Source: Propionibacterium sp. (GTDB taxonomy: Bacteria > Actinomycetota > Actinomycetes > Actinomycetales > Actinomycetaceae). Taken from it: DNA of 6,820 nucleotides. Below are positions 6,118 through 6,820 of this stretch, piece by piece (the stretch's first letter is position 1; every line of letters begins with the position of its first letter). Location: the NCBI GenBank assembly GCA_030460725.1, contig JAKECL010000101.1:1-6820 (forward strand), written 5' to 3'. The notes under the pieces were generated by a model, which saw only the letters and a program-made list of their open reading frames with translations, was not told the DNA's origin and made no database searches. Position numbers and translations under genes: made by a program.

Positions 6118-6613
6118 CGAGCCTCATCCCCTCCACCAGGGCCTCCGAGGTCGCGGAGACCGGAAGGAGCCCCTTCTGGCCGGACCAGCTCGGAACCAGG
6201 GGCAGGGGGACCGTGGAGGAGACACGCACGCTCACCCGGGCTCCCTCGCCGTGGCAACTCGCCGGGACACACCCGAGCAGCACCTCCTCGGGCGCAGGGA
6301 GTCCGTGGTCCTCGAAGACCAGGTCCACCTGCGCACGCGCCGTGTCCAGGTCCTGCGGTTCCGCCGCGAGGACACGTGCGGCCTCCCGTGAGGCCGCCTC
6401 CGCTGCGAACACGCTGGCCTGGACCAGGGACAGGGAGACCACGAGGTAGACGAGCGGAATCACCAGGGCGACCACCAGGACGACGAACTCCACCAGCGCG
6501 CCTCCTCCCTCACCTCCGGAGGCGGTGTCCCACCGCTTTCGATCGGCGCGGGAGGACGGGCGATCCCGCGACCACCAGGAGGAATCGCGCATGCACGGGT
6601 GTTCACGGCACAC
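6110..6613 (-). CDS. TadE-family pseudopilin-like protein
   Basis: This 167-residue protein belongs by pattern to the TadE family, minor pilin-like components needed for Flp/Tad pilus assembly at the cytoplasmic membrane. A basic, Trp- and Arg-containing N-terminus leads to GGEGGGALVEF (33-43), then a single helix (about 44-66) and the typical 'AAEAASREAARVLA' (70-83). Glu42 is five residues after a possible prepilin-peptidase cut between Gly37 and Gly38, matching the class IV pilin E+5 rule. Cys115 and Cys120 (GCVPASC) could form a disulfide outside the membrane. GTG at 6613 is chosen as start because GGAGG lies 5 bases before it. ATG at 6592 has no SD and would shorten it by 7 residues. It overlaps both neighbours (11 bases upstream, 8 downstream), indicating translational coupling. 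TadE processing is known in other Tad systems, and here it is inferred. Confidence 0.85.
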   Translation of the reverse strand: MCREHPCMRDSSWWSRDRPSSRADRKRWDTASGGEGGGALVEFVVLVVALVIPLVYLVVSLSLVQASVFAAEAASREAARVLAAEPQDLDTARAQVDLVFEDHGLPAPEEVLLGCVPASCHGEGARVSVRVSSTVPLPLVPSWSGQKGLLPVSATSEALVEGMRLDG

Positions 6614-6820
6614 CGGCGCCTCCCTCCACCACAGAACGACCCCGGACCGTCAGCCACTCACCCGGCCCCCAGGTCAACAGGAGCGGCAGCGTCGTCGACA
6701 CGGTGACCACGAGCGTCTCGCGCCCCGCCACCACCTCGGTCCTCGTGGAGACCGTACGAGGGCGGGACTCCCCCAATGACGCGTCGATCAGCTGATGGGT
6801 CCGGCCCTCGGCCAGCACTG
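6603..6820 (-). CDS. TadE-like protein, C-terminal part (5' end outside window)
   Basis: About 72 C-terminal residues are visible, ending at the TGA at 6603-6605. The frame is open to the window edge, and the GTG at 6818 is probably an internal valine. The visible part (LAEGRTHQLIDAS... then VVAGRETLVVTVSTTLPLLLTWGPGEWLTVRGRSVVEGG) has the alternating polar and hydrophobic beta pattern with 'LPLL...... LTVRG.A..E' that I associate with the C-terminal half of TadE-type proteins. Its stop overlaps the start of the next TadE gene, so the two are co-translated. Two TadE-like proteins in a row before a TadG-like one is the usual order in actinobacterial Tad clusters. The family is inferred from the fragment and context, because the diagnostic N-terminal helix is not in the window. 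Confidence 0.65.
   Translation of the reverse strand, partial: VLAEGRTHQLIDASLGESRPRTVSTRTEVVAGRETLVVTVSTTLPLLLTWGPGEWLTVRGRSVVEGGAGVP
6619..6627 (-). promoter_or_regulatory. Ribosome binding site deciding the GTG start of the second TadE-like gene
   Basis: On the minus strand this reads GGAGGGAGG, two overlapping GGAGG copies ending 5 bases before the GTG at 6613. It sits within the last codons of the preceding TadE-like gene. No comparable sequence precedes the alternative ATG at 6592. Confidence 0.7.

Noticed and set aside
5764..6795. 343-codon open frame on the plus strand opposite the Tad-like genes
   Set aside because: The product is Pro/Arg/Gly-rich without domains, while the minus strand has membrane helices, coupled starts and an SD.

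Overview
The window looks like chromosomal DNA of a high-GC actinobacterium. GC is high throughout, third codon positions are mostly G or C, GTG starts occur, and the gene families fit Actinomycetota. An Actinomyces-like (Actinomycetaceae) host is my best guess from recalled protein style, not from a search. I see no mobile element, CRISPR array, tRNA or rRNA.

Layout, left to right. (1) Positions 2-1256, plus strand: the end of an ABC ATPase and a small six-helix ABC-2 type permease. They are spaced like an operon, and the permease has a very good Shine-Dalgarno (SD) sequence. (2) Positions 1257-1342: a short gap holding a plausible sigma-70-type promoter whose predicted start point is the first base of the next gene. 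(3) Positions 1343-2707, plus strand: gdhA, a family I hexameric glutamate dehydrogenase, complete and with all signature motifs. (4) Positions 2708-2936: a gene-free gap packed with inverted repeats. These are a 19-bp-stem hairpin just after gdhA, a 12-bp-stem hairpin, an abutting 6-bp hairpin, and a small hairpin over the next gene's ribosome binding site. (5) Positions 2937-5552, plus strand: an 871-residue protein with a KaiC/RecA-like N-terminal domain that has lost its Walker A motif. It is fused to a pyruvate phosphate dikinase/PEP synthase type ATP-grasp domain and an extra conserved-looking C-terminal domain. The phosphohistidine and PEP-binding domains are absent. (6) Positions 5587-6820, minus strand: three tightly packed genes of the Tad/Flp pilus TadE/TadG type. 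The most upstream is cut by the window edge, and the group runs convergently into gene (5).

The window joins at least four unrelated units: an exporter, nitrogen assimilation, an orphan ATP-grasp protein, and the downstream end of a Tad pilus cluster. The most unusual item is the ATP-grasp protein. It appears to keep the ATP-contacting residues known from pyruvate phosphate dikinase but lacks the domain that would receive the phosphate. The structured gap in front of it is the second point of interest. I found no evidence for a defence system or a mobile island.
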